Positions 10,479-18,706 of a DNA stretch of 64,000 bases are shown one piece after another (within the stretch, counting starts at the first letter, position 1; every line of letters begins with the position of its first letter). The DNA is taken from contig CAMTUW010000006.1 of NCBI GenBank assembly GCA_947085035.1, forward strand, positions 1-64,000, read 5' to 3'. This DNA comes from CAMTUW01 sp947085035. GTDB taxonomy: Bacteria; Actinomycetota; Coriobacteriia; Anaerosomatales; PHET01. Both the position numbers and the translations under genes were made by a program. Under the pieces are notes generated by a model. It was given only the letters and a program-made list of their open reading frames with translations, made no database searches and was not told the DNA's origin.

Positions 10479-10739
10479 TCTGGCTTGAAACGCAATAAGC
10501 GCCCCGGCGAGTGGTGCCGCAGGCGTCTTCTTCTTACTATCAATAGTGGGTTCGATTGATAGTTAACTGATAGTTGCAGCGTTTGGGCAGGTCAGACGAC
10601 TGGTTGAACTATTGACGGCTTCTGACCCACGTATCGGCATATCCATCACGAAATCAGTTCGTGATGGTATTAATCCATCACGGTACGATGAAGTTGGGTT
10701 CTCGACGGATCTCTGAAGTTCTCGGCCCACAAATAGAAA
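10479..10739. other. Lower-GC spacer with inverted and direct repeats, no gene seen
   Basis: No convincing gene. The composition is visibly lower in GC than the surroundings. It holds ACTATCA at 10536-10542 facing two TGATAGTT copies at 10557-10564 and 10568-10575 (11-bp period). It also holds a perfect 10-bp inverted repeat, CCATCACGAA at 10643-10652 with TTCGTGATGG at 10658-10667, and a further CCATCACG copy at 10675-10682. These look like operator sites or a scar of an element next to the tRNA gene. Confidence 0.5.
10643..10667. repeat. Perfect 10-bp inverted repeat with a third half-site downstream
   Basis: CCATCACGAA and TTCGTGATGG are separated by five bases (ATCAG). CCATCACG recurs at 10675. 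The symmetry and size suit a dimeric DNA-binding protein; the stem has no T-tract, so it is not a good terminator. Confidence 0.6.
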
Positions 10740-10765
10740 CAGGCGGGGTGAGCACCCCCGCCTGC
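10733..10765 (-). terminator. Intrinsic terminator of the tRNA-Ile gene
   Basis: On the minus strand CAGGCGGGG (10764-10756) pairs with CCCCGCCTG (10748-10740), followed by TTTCTATTTG. It lies 12 bases beyond the CCA end of the leftward tRNA gene. Confidence 0.8.
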
Positions 10766-10776
10766 ACTGGTGTTCA

Positions 10777-10853
10777 TGGTGGGCCCGGATGGATTCGAAC
10801 CATCGACCTCACGGTTATCAGCCGTGCGCTCTAACCAACTGAGCTACGGGCCC
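10777..10853 (-). tRNA. tRNA-Ile (GAT anticodon)
   Basis: Read on the minus strand, a 77-nt cloverleaf begins GGGCCCGTAGCTCAG and ends GGGCCCACCA with the CCA encoded. The anticodon loop CTGATAA gives GAT, decoding Ile AUC/AUU. The T-arm GGTTCGAATCC and D-arm are intact, and a terminator follows. No rRNA genes or other tRNAs are adjacent. Confidence 0.97.
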
Positions 10854-11026
10854 ATCTGGGCGCAACGCCCGCATACCTTATCTCAGCCCTCGAACGAGGT
10901 CAAACCATTCCTGCGAGAACCCCTCTCCCGGAATCCGCCCCTCGATACCGGGCCTCTCAAGCGTACAATCACCTCATAGGGTAGAGACTGCTGTATCAGT
11001 CGATTGACTGCGGGGAGGTGTGGCTC

Positions 11027-11527
11027 ATGCGACAAGTTCGGATAGCGAGTCTCGCCATCGACCCACGCTCTGAACAGCCCGTCGTCATCCTGAAGCCGCT
11101 CGACGAAGAGCCGGGCCAGGGCCGCCTCCTGCCCATCTGGATCGGTCAGCCGGAAGCGACCGCCATCCTCCTCGCCGTCGAGGGCATCAAGACCCCCCGC
11201 CCCATGACGCACGACCTGCTTCGCGACATGATCGAAACGCTTGACGCCGTCGTGGAGCGCGTCGAGATCACTCGGGTCGAGGGCGGCACCTTCTACGCGG
11301 CCGTCGTGTTGCGTGGCGAAGAGCGCACTCGGGTGGTCGACGCGCGCCCCAGCGACTCGATCGCCCTCGCCGTTCGCACCGGGGCCCCCATCTACGTCGC
11401 CGACGAGGTCTTGGACGAAGCTGCAGTCGATGATGAATCGATCCGGGACATCTCTGACGAGGAAGACGAAGTCGAGGAGTTCCGTCGGTTCCTCGAAGGC
11501 GTGAACCCGGCGGACTTCAGCTCGTAG
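11027..11527 (+). CDS. Bifunctional nuclease (DUF151/BFN) family protein
   Basis: A 166-residue protein of the BFN (DUF151) family, cytosolic, named from plant and bacterial members with reported RNase/DNase activity; the bacterial role is poorly defined. Family hallmarks include LPIWIGQPEATAILLAVEG (about 34-52), RPMTHDLL and ARPSDSIALAVRTGAPIYV. The C-terminus is highly acidic. ATG 11027 is preferred over the in-frame GTG at 11018 because GGAGG at 11013-11017 lies 9 bases upstream of the ATG and would overlap the GTG. It is convergent with the MacB-like operon, with only five bases between the stops. Confidence 0.88.
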   Translation: MRQVRIASLAIDPRSEQPVVILKPLDEEPGQGRLLPIWIGQPEATAILLAVEGIKTPRPMTHDLLRDMIETLDAVVERVEITRVEGGTFYAAVVLRGEERTRVVDARPSDSIALAVRTGAPIYVADEVLDEAAVDDESIRDISDEEDEVEEFRRFLEGVNPADFSS

Positions 11528-11532
11528 AGATC

Positions 11533-12732
11533 CTACTCGTACCTCAGCGCGTCTATCGGATTCAGGCGCGAGGCCTTCCACGCCGGGTACACCCCGAAGA
11601 AGATGCCCACGGCCGCGCTGAAGAAGAACGCGAGCGTCACAGCCCACCACGTGATTTCAGTAGGAACCACGCTCTGCAGCGCTGCGGATCCCGCCCAGCC
11701 CAGTGCGATTCCCACGATTCCTCCGGTCACCGAAAGCACCACGGCCTCGATGACGAACTGACTCAGAATGTCGTGCGTGCGTGCCCCCACTGCCTTGCGG
11801 ATACCAATCTCCCTTGTGCGCTCCGACACGCTCACGAGCATGATGTTCATGATCCCGATGCCCCCGACCAACAGCGAGATGCTCGCAATCCCGGCCAGCA
11901 TCACCGTGAGCGTGCCCAGCAGGGAGGAGAGGATGCCGAGCGTCTGTTCCTGGGTGAAGACCGTGAACTCGTCTCCGAACCTCGGTCTCAACACCCGCTG
12001 GATCTGCACCTTCACCAGATCGATTCGCTTTGGATCGACCGCCTTGACGATGATGGACGACAGATCCTTGCTGCCAAGCAGTCGTTGCGCGGTCGTCGTT
12101 GGCATGTATACCTGATTGTCTTGATCACCAGAAAGCGTTCCACCGCGCTCAGCCATCTCGCCGACCACCGTGAACCGCTCGCCGTTGATCGATACTTCGC
12201 GCCCCACCGAGGACTGTCCCGGGAACAGTTCGCCCGCTGGCGTCGCACCCAGCATGACCACCCGCGCGCCCGCGGAGTACTCACTTCTGTTGTAGTGACG
12301 CCCGGCGACGTATGTGGCGTTGAACACTTGATTGCCTTCTTCGTTCGCCCCCGCGATGGTCGTACGCAGGGTGCGATTCCCGGCTCTCAGGGTCGCAGGG
12401 CCCTGTACCACCGGCACCACGATCGCCTCAGCGCCCAGTCGGCGCTGCACCGTTCGCGCATCATCAAGACTGAACCGTTTGCGGATCTCCGTGCCGGGCC
12501 CACCCGCACCGCCGCCGCCACCCCCGGAGAAGTCACCGGGAAACACGAACAGCAGGTTACTGCCCAAGCCCTCTATCTGTCCGGATATCTCCTGCTGAAC
12601 ACCCGAGCCTATGGCGACGAGCAGGATGACTGCCGCCACCCCGATGATCACCCCAAGCATCGTGAGCGCACTGCGCACCTTGTTCGAGTTCAGCGCTTTG
12701 AGAGCGATTCTGAAACTCTCGAGGAGGTTCAC
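11533..12732 (-). CDS. MacB-like ABC transporter permease (FtsX family)
   Basis: This 399-residue permease forms the membrane half of a tripartite-style exporter with the two genes upstream. One N-terminal helix (about 20-45) is followed by a large extracytoplasmic MacB periplasmic-core domain (about 50-260) and three C-terminal helices (about 275-385), with the FtsX motif SERTREIGIRKAVGAR between them. A Gly-rich linker (about 69-80) interrupts the core domain. The GTG start overlaps the ATPase stop by four bases (GTGA), so translation is coupled. The substrate is unknown; peptides, lipids or antibiotics are typical. Confidence 0.92.
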   Translation of the reverse strand: MNLLESFRIALKALNSNKVRSALTMLGVIIGVAAVILLVAIGSGVQQEISGQIEGLGSNLLFVFPGDFSGGGGGGAGGPGTEIRKRFSLDDARTVQRRLGAEAIVVPVVQGPATLRAGNRTLRTTIAGANEEGNQVFNATYVAGRHYNRSEYSAGARVVMLGATPAGELFPGQSSVGREVSINGERFTVVGEMAERGGTLSGDQDNQVYMPTTTAQRLLGSKDLSSIIVKAVDPKRIDLVKVQIQRVLRPRFGDEFTVFTQEQTLGILSSLLGTLTVMLAGIASISLLVGGIGIMNIMLVSVSERTREIGIRKAVGARTHDILSQFVIEAVVLSVTGGIVGIALGWAGSAALQSVVPTEITWWAVTLAFFFSAAVGIFFGVYPAWKASRLNPIDALRYE

Positions 12733-13496
12733 TGCCCCGCCCCGACCGTGCGCTGACCGACGCGCCTGTCTGCGACGATTCGCCCATCGCTGATCTCGAC
12801 CACACGCTGGGCGTGGGCCGCTACGTTCGAGTCATGGGTGACCAAGACGATGGTGATGCCTTGTGAGTTGAGTTCTTGCAGAAACGCCAAGACCTCCATA
12901 CCGCTTCTTGAGTCCAGATTCCCTGTCGGCTCATCAGCAAGCACGATGCTCGGTTTCGTCACGAGGGCGCGCGCGATGGCCGCCCTTTGCTGCTGGCCAC
13001 CGGACAGCTGATTGGGCATGTGCTTGATGCGGTCTTGCAGCCCTACTCGCTCGAGCGCCTCCGACGCACGCCGAATGCGCTCACTGCGCGACACGCCCGC
13101 GTAGATGAGAGGCAACTCCACATTCGCGAGAGCTGACGTCCGAGCCAGCAGATTGAACGACTGGAACACGAATCCGATGCGGCGGTTGCGCACAGCCGCG
13201 AGTTCGTTGGGGTCCATCTGCGAGACATCAACGCCATCGATCGTGACGGTGCCGGTGGTGGGTCGATCGAGTAGCCCGACGATGTGCATCAGCGTCGATT
13301 TCCCCGAGCCGCTCGGGCCCATGATGGCGAGCATCTCTCCCCCGCACACCTGCAGATCGACACCACACAGGGCATGCACCTCGACACCATCGAGCTCATA
13401 GGTCTTCGTGACCGCCCGCGCCTCGAGAACGACCGGGCCGGGACATGCTTCTCCGGCGCTGTCGCGCATGCCGGTCTGAGGCTGGACAGCCGTCAT
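12729..13496 (-). CDS. MacB/LolD-like ABC transporter ATP-binding protein
   Basis: A 255-residue cytoplasmic ATPase that powers the FtsX-type permease it overlaps. Visible are Walker A GPSGSGKST, the Q-loop FQSFNLL, the signature LSGGQQQRAAIARAL, Walker B VLADEPTGNLD and the H-loop VTHD, all intact. The N-terminal 25 residues before VLEARAVTKTYEL are extra. It sits 26 bases after the membrane-fusion protein in the same operon. Confidence 0.94.
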   Translation of the reverse strand: MTAVQPQTGMRDSAGEACPGPVVLEARAVTKTYELDGVEVHALCGVDLQVCGGEMLAIMGPSGSGKSTLMHIVGLLDRPTTGTVTIDGVDVSQMDPNELAAVRNRRIGFVFQSFNLLARTSALANVELPLIYAGVSRSERIRRASEALERVGLQDRIKHMPNQLSGGQQQRAAIARALVTKPSIVLADEPTGNLDSRSGMEVLAFLQELNSQGITIVLVTHDSNVAAHAQRVVEISDGRIVADRRVGQRTVGAGQ

Positions 13497-13522
13497 GTCC
13501 GACTCCGCCTTGTTCCCGTGAC

Positions 13523-14866
13523 CTACTTCTTCTCCCGAACCATCATCCCGTTCACATACTGCGTGGAGCCGGACAGCGCGACGGTGTCTCCCTTGGTAAG
13601 ACCTGAGAGTACCTCGACCTCCGTATCGGTCGTGGCTCCAACCGTGATCTCGGACCTGACCAACTTGCCGGAAACCACCGTGTAGACGAAGTCTGTCCCA
13701 CCTTCACTGAACAACGCTTCGACCGGGATCGTGAGCGCCGCACCTCGCGAGCTGACCTCAATCTCGGCGTCGCCCTTCATCCCGAGGAGCACCCTCTTGG
13801 CAACACCACTCAGATCCATCTCCACGGTGAACACCGTTCCACCGGTTGGGGTGGGCTGAGCTGCGGGGTTGATACGGGCCACCTTCGACATGAACGTATC
13901 CTCGGGAAACGCGTCCAGGGTCACGTTGGTCTCCATGTCGACTTCGATTCGTTCGATGTCGGCCTCGTCGACCTCTGCGGTGAACTTGAGAGCGGAGAAA
14001 TCCACGACGGAGAAGGGGGCCGCCTGCGGTGACACGGCAGAGCCCTTGGTCGGCTTGGCGCCAGCGCCCAGCGCCGCAGCGCCGGTGCTGAAGATCACGA
14101 CGCCGTCAATCGGGGCGACCATCGTCGCCTTTTCGAGCGTCTCACGTGCGAGGGCGAGCATCTCGCCCGCCTGACTCACACCTTGCCGAGCGGCTCTGGT
14201 CTGGGCGGCAGGATCGCCTGCTTTGGCACGGGCCAATTGCGCGCGAGCACCCGCGAGGCCCGCCTGTGCCTGCGCGGCACCGGCTTTGGCCTGAGCCAGA
14301 CCTGTCTTGGCCTGGTCTTTCGCATTCGCCAAGGCCGTCAGCGTCGGACTGCCGGAAGGGAGAACCGCTACGGCGGCCTCGTATGCATCAGTGGCGCCCT
14401 TGAGGCCATTTTGCGCCAGCGCGACCGAAGCCTTCCCTGCCTCGAGTCCCGCCTTCGCCGCCGTGACCTGCTCTGAGGCGGCTTTGACGTCCGCCGCTCC
14501 GCCGCCCGCCACGCCCACATTGGCGAGCTGGGCCTTCGCGGCTGCCAGGCCCGCGCTAGCCTGCGCGACCTGCGCCTTGAGCGGTGCGGTGTCCATCACG
14601 GCGATCCTGTCACCGGCGCTCACTGTGTCCCCGTCACTGACGAAGATGGTGTCGATCGTTCCCGCTGTTGGAGGGAACAGTTCCGCGCTCAGCCCCGTTT
14701 CCACTCTGCCTGACGCGGTCACGGTGACGGCGAGCTCCTTCTCGACCACTGTCGCTGTCTCGACCTCGGGTCCGCCACCCTGGGCCTGCAGGACCGCGAA
14801 GGCAACTGCGGCGCCCACTCCCAGAAGTGCAATCACTGCGACGATGATCTTGGCTCGCTTTGACAC
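13523..14866 (-). CDS. Membrane-fusion (HlyD/MacA-like) efflux adaptor
   Basis: A 447-residue adaptor with one N-terminal membrane helix (about 7-26), a biotinyl-lipoyl-like half motif around residues 45-95, and a long Ala/Lys/Gln-rich alpha-helical hairpin (about 95-245). The second lipoyl half and beta-barrel (about 250-440) follow. It is first in the operon with the ATPase and permease. In monoderm bacteria such MacA-like proteins work without a TolC channel; whether an outer-membrane partner exists cannot be judged here. The start is GTG with GAGGAGG upstream. The hairpin's repeated AQAGLAGA/AKAGAAQ segments suggest internal duplication. Confidence 0.9.
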   Translation of the reverse strand: MSKRAKIIVAVIALLGVGAAVAFAVLQAQGGGPEVETATVVEKELAVTVTASGRVETGLSAELFPPTAGTIDTIFVSDGDTVSAGDRIAVMDTAPLKAQVAQASAGLAAAKAQLANVGVAGGGAADVKAASEQVTAAKAGLEAGKASVALAQNGLKGATDAYEAAVAVLPSGSPTLTALANAKDQAKTGLAQAKAGAAQAQAGLAGARAQLARAKAGDPAAQTRAARQGVSQAGEMLALARETLEKATMVAPIDGVVIFSTGAAALGAGAKPTKGSAVSPQAAPFSVVDFSALKFTAEVDEADIERIEVDMETNVTLDAFPEDTFMSKVARINPAAQPTPTGGTVFTVEMDLSGVAKRVLLGMKGDAEIEVSSRGAALTIPVEALFSEGGTDFVYTVVSGKLVRSEITVGATTDTEVEVLSGLTKGDTVALSGSTQYVNGMMVREKK

Positions 14867-14934
14867 CGTGCCTCCTCAGATCGGGTTTCGCGCCCCGCGC
14901 CGCTCCAGCCATTGTTCCACAATCCGGCGTGCCC

Positions 14935-15606
14935 TCACGTGCTTACCGTGTGCCCCTCGATGATCCCCGGGACCTCTGACATCGAGTGGGCGATGCGTTG
15001 CGCCCCCGCCCTCTCAAGGCACTCCTGCGAGGCGATACCCCATGTCACCCCTATGGCGAGCATGCCCGCCTTCGTGGCCGCGGTCATGTCGTGCGGACTG
15101 TCTCCCACGTAGGCGCACCGATGCGGCGAGACTCCCATCAACCCTGCGGTGTGGAGCAGTGGAAACGGATCCGGCTTGTGGAGGGCGACGTCGTCTGATC
15201 CGATCACCGCTTCAAAGAACCGCTCAAGCCCGAACCTGTTCAAGTCTCGGCACGCGCCCTCGTGGAGTTTCGACGTGACAACCGCCATCCTCACTCCCGC
15301 TGTCGCGAGTCGCTCCAGCACCGACTCCACCCCGGGATACTCGCGCACGAGGCTGCCGTCAACACGGTCATTGTGCTCCCGGTAGGCAAGGAGCAGCTCC
15401 CCGCTGTGCTCAGCCGAGAACTCCTTCATCTGAACGGCCAGCGGCACCCCCACGTTTCGCATCAGCACCTCGTCGGGCAGGGGCTCGCCCAGGACCTGCG
15501 CCGTCGCGTGGCGCATCGACTCGCGAATCGCTCCGAGGGTGTCGATGAGCGTGCCGTCCAGATCGAACAGCACACACTCGACTACGTTATTCGCGCCGGA
15601 CGTCAT
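14935..15606 (-). CDS. HAD-superfamily phosphatase (Gph/PpaX-like)
   Basis: A 223-residue haloacid-dehalogenase hydrolase with motif I DLDGTLIDT (nucleophile Asp and acid/base Asp), motif II VVTS, motif III Lys in LHKPDP, and motif IV YVGDSPHDM. It has an alpha-helical subclass I cap, as in phosphoglycolate phosphatase and pyrophosphatase PpaX. The substrate is not assignable. Its ATG overlaps the gyrA stop (ATGA, 15603-15606), so it is translationally coupled to gyrase. It may read on into the efflux operon 68 bases downstream. Confidence 0.88.
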   Translation of the reverse strand: MTSGANNVVECVLFDLDGTLIDTLGAIRESMRHATAQVLGEPLPDEVLMRNVGVPLAVQMKEFSAEHSGELLLAYREHNDRVDGSLVREYPGVESVLERLATAGVRMAVVTSKLHEGACRDLNRFGLERFFEAVIGSDDVALHKPDPFPLLHTAGLMGVSPHRCAYVGDSPHDMTAATKAGMLAIGVTWGIASQECLERAGAQRIAHSMSEVPGIIEGHTVST

Positions 15607-18206
15607 TCGTCGTCTTCGAACTCTTCTGCGACGAGTTCCTCGGCCTCTATCTCGCGCACGTCATGGCCCAGTGAGTCGACTGGAACGGCCTCCGCCTCCG
15701 GCGAGCCTTCAAGAGGAAGTGCGCCCTGTCCTTCGCTCACACCCGCCGGTTGGGCCTTCTTCTTGCCCACGCTCACGCGAGCGATCGCACTCACGCGATC
15801 GCTTTCGAATACATTCATGACCTTCACGCCCTGCGTCGAGCGGCCCAGCTGGCTGATGTCCCCCGCTTTGACGCGAATCACGACACCCTCTTCCGAGATC
15901 AGCATCAACTCGTGCTCGGCGCCCACGATCTTCATCCCCGCGAGCGGCCCTTTCTTGGGTGTGACGGCGATCGTCCTGACGCCCTGTCCTCCGCGATGGT
16001 GCTCCGGGTAATCATCGACCGGTGTGCGCTTGCCGTACCCGCGCTCCGTGACCACGAACAGTTCGCTTCCCGAAGGTGCGATCTCCATACCGAGGACCCG
16101 CTCACCCGGCTTGATGTTCATGCCCTTGACGCCCATGGTGTCTCGGCCCATGGGGCGCGCTTCGCTCTCGTCCCACTTGATCGCCTTGCCGGCAGTCGAG
16201 ACCATCATCGCCTTCTCGCCGGTCCTGACCCGCCTCACCGAGATGAGCTCATCGCCGTCTCGGAGATTGATGGCGATGATCCCGTCGCGACGGCTTCGGT
16301 CATAGGCCCCTATGGCGGTCTTCTTCACCATGCCATGCGTGGTGGCGAAGAGCAGGTACTCCTCCGGCGAGAACGTCTTGGTGTTGATGACGGCAGCGAT
16401 TCGCTCGTCTTGCTCGAAGGGGAGCAGGTTCACGACGGCCGCGCCCTTCGCGTGGCGCGAACCAAGCGGCAGCTCGTGCACCTTCATGCGGTAGACCTTA
16501 CCCTTCGTCGAGAAGAAGAGCACGTAGTCGTGGGTGCTCGCGATGAAGAGGTGCTCGACGAAGTCGTTGTCTTTCAGGTTCACGCCCTGCAGACCCTTGC
16601 CACCACGCTTCTGCTGGCGATATGTGGCCACCGGCAGCCGTTTGACGTAGCCGGTGTTCGTGATCGTGACGACCATGTCTTCTTCGGCGATGAGGTCTTC
16701 GACGTCAAAATCCTTGGCGGCGTGCGTGATCTCGGTGCGGCGCTTGTTGCCGAACTTGTTCTTGAGCTCCAAAAGCTCCTCTTTGATGATGTCGAGCACG
16801 AGTTGCGGCTCGGAAAGAACCCGCTGAAACCAAGCGATCTTCTCGCGCAGTTCGGCGAGTTCGCCCTCGATCTTGCCGCGCTCAAGACCTGTGAGTCGGC
16901 GCAGTCGCATCTCGAGGATGGCGTCAGTCTGAATCTCTGAGAGCCCGAAGCGTGTGATGAGGCGCTCTTTGGCTTCCACATCGGTCTGGGAGCCGCGAAT
17001 GATCTTGATGACCTCGTCGATGTTATCCAGGGCGATGATGTAGCCGTCGAGGATGTGTGCTCGCTCCTCGGCCTTGCGCAGTTCGTAGCGAGTCCGCCGG
17101 ACGATGACCTCTTTTTGGTGCTCCAAGTAGTAATAGAGCATCTCTTTGAGGGTCAGTGTTCTCGGAACACCATCGACCAAGGAGAGCATGATCACGCCGA
17201 AACTCTGCTGAAGCTGGGTGTGCTTGAAGAGCTTGTTCAGTACCACTTGGGGAATACACGTCGTCTTCAGCTCGATGAGGACCCGCATGCCCTTGCGGTC
17301 GGACTCGTCGCGCAGATCCGATATCTCGGTGAGTTTCTTCTCGCGCACGAGGTCGGCGATCTTGGTCACGAGTTTGGACTTGTTCACCTGATAAGGAATC
17401 TCGGTGATGATGATGCGGGTGCGCCCCGTGGAGGTCTGCTCGATGTGGGCCTTGCCGCGAACCGGAATCGACCCGCGCCCCGTCTCGTAGGCGGACCGGA
17501 TCCCTTCGCTTCCCATGATTATGCCGCCGGTCGGGAAGTCGGGACCCGGGACCGCCTGCATGAGCTCTTCGATCGTGACTTCGGGGTTGTCGATGAGCAT
17601 CACGACCGCGTCGATGACCTCGCCCAGGTTGTGCGGCGGGATGTTCGTGGCCATACCAACCGCGATGCCGGCGCTTCCATTGACGAGCAGGTTCGGGAAG
17701 CGGCTGGGGAGTACCTTGGGCTCTGTCAGGGACTCATCGTAGTTGGGACCGAAATCGACCGTCTCTTTGTCAAGATCGCGGAGGAGCTCCATCGCCATCT
17801 TGTGGAGTCGTGACTCGGTGTAACGCATGGCAGCTGCCGAGTCGCCGTCCACTGACCCGAAGTTGCCGTGCCCATCGACAAGTGGCACGCGCATGGCGAA
17901 GGGCTGGGCCATGCGCACCATCGTGTCGTAGACGGCGGAGTCGCCATGCGGATGGTACTTACCGATGACTTCTCCGACGGTCCACGCCGACTTCTTGTGA
18001 GGCCGCGATGGAGTCAGCCCGGATTCATTCATGGCGTACAGGATGCGCCTATGGACCGGCTTGAGTCCGTCGCGCACATCCGGAAGAGCACGCGACACGA
18101 TGACGCTCATCGAGTATTCAAGAAACGATTTCTTGAGTTCTCCCTGAATCTCGATGGGCAGCAGTGTCGTCCCACTCATATCGATCATGCCGTTCTCGTC
18201 TGCCAC
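15603..18206 (-). CDS. gyrA: DNA gyrase subunit A
   Basis: This 867-residue subunit of the A2B2 type II topoisomerase introduces negative supercoils. The catalytic Tyr is in AAMRYTESRL (about 129). The quinolone-resistance region HPHGDSAVYDT keeps Ser90 and Asp94, equivalent to E. coli Ser83/Asp87, so no classical fluoroquinolone-resistance substitution is seen there. The C-terminal beta-pinwheel (about 520-820) contains the gyrase box QKRGGKG (about 560), and an acidic tail follows. The GTG start abuts the stop of the small membrane gene upstream, with GAGGAG before it. It is the last replication gene in the leftward run. Confidence 0.98.
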   Translation of the reverse strand: MADENGMIDMSGTTLLPIEIQGELKKSFLEYSMSVIVSRALPDVRDGLKPVHRRILYAMNESGLTPSRPHKKSAWTVGEVIGKYHPHGDSAVYDTMVRMAQPFAMRVPLVDGHGNFGSVDGDSAAAMRYTESRLHKMAMELLRDLDKETVDFGPNYDESLTEPKVLPSRFPNLLVNGSAGIAVGMATNIPPHNLGEVIDAVVMLIDNPEVTIEELMQAVPGPDFPTGGIIMGSEGIRSAYETGRGSIPVRGKAHIEQTSTGRTRIIITEIPYQVNKSKLVTKIADLVREKKLTEISDLRDESDRKGMRVLIELKTTCIPQVVLNKLFKHTQLQQSFGVIMLSLVDGVPRTLTLKEMLYYYLEHQKEVIVRRTRYELRKAEERAHILDGYIIALDNIDEVIKIIRGSQTDVEAKERLITRFGLSEIQTDAILEMRLRRLTGLERGKIEGELAELREKIAWFQRVLSEPQLVLDIIKEELLELKNKFGNKRRTEITHAAKDFDVEDLIAEEDMVVTITNTGYVKRLPVATYRQQKRGGKGLQGVNLKDNDFVEHLFIASTHDYVLFFSTKGKVYRMKVHELPLGSRHAKGAAVVNLLPFEQDERIAAVINTKTFSPEEYLLFATTHGMVKKTAIGAYDRSRRDGIIAINLRDGDELISVRRVRTGEKAMMVSTAGKAIKWDESEARPMGRDTMGVKGMNIKPGERVLGMEIAPSGSELFVVTERGYGKRTPVDDYPEHHRGGQGVRTIAVTPKKGPLAGMKIVGAEHELMLISEEGVVIRVKAGDISQLGRSTQGVKVMNVFESDRVSAIARVSVGKKKAQPAGVSEGQGALPLEGSPEAEAVPVDSLGHDVREIEAEELVAEEFEDDE

Positions 18207-18680
18207 CTAGAGCACTCCTCGCTGTTTCATCAACCGGTACAGCAGCCATATCGCAGAGGCGAGAAATCCCGCCCCGAAAATCCACATCGTCGCAGCCCCG
18301 GCGCGCGCGACACCCGCTCCCTGCTCCGCCGCACCTGCCCTCACGAACGCTGCCACGCCCCACACCATCAACACCATGCCGAGAGCAGAAAGCGCAAGTG
18401 CTGCCGCCAGCGTCACGTTCATCAATGCCCGTTCGTCTTTCGGTTCTTCCCCAGCGAGATCAGCGAGCAGTTCGATCATCTCGGCCTCGCTGGGCGCTTT
18501 GTCCCTCGGGGGGTTCGCTGGCGCGGCTTCACTTCTTTGAGGCTCCGCCTCCTCCGGGGGAACCTCTTGGGCGGGACTCACTTTCTTCGGATACGAATCC
18601 GTCTCCCAAGGCGGCGGCACGAACCGCTTCGGCTCCCTAGGCTCCAAGATGGTACGAAAGTCGAATCCTTGGTCGTCCAC
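18207..18680 (-). CDS. Small two-helix membrane protein between gyrB and gyrA
   Basis: I do not recognise the family. The 157-residue product has a Pro/Glu-rich, probably disordered cytoplasmic N-terminal half (1-85) and two membrane helices (about 88-112 and 128-150) joined by a short Ala/Gly loop. It ends in a basic tail. It starts at GTG 18680, 26 bases after gyrB, and its stop codon directly touches the gyrA start, so it belongs to the gyrase operon. High GC at third positions and tight spacing support it as real. Function unknown. Confidence 0.75.
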   Translation of the reverse strand: MDDQGFDFRTILEPREPKRFVPPPWETDSYPKKVSPAQEVPPEEAEPQRSEAAPANPPRDKAPSEAEMIELLADLAGEEPKDERALMNVTLAAALALSALGMVLMVWGVAAFVRAGAAEQGAGVARAGAATMWIFGAGFLASAIWLLYRLMKQRGVL

Positions 18681-18706
18681 GACCCCTGTGTTCTCCCCTC
18701 GTAAGG

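Noticed and set aside
15750..16940. 396-residue plus-strand open frame over gyrA
   Set aside because: Antisense shadow; His/Asp/Arg-rich with no recognisable fold, while gyrA motifs on the other strand are unambiguous.
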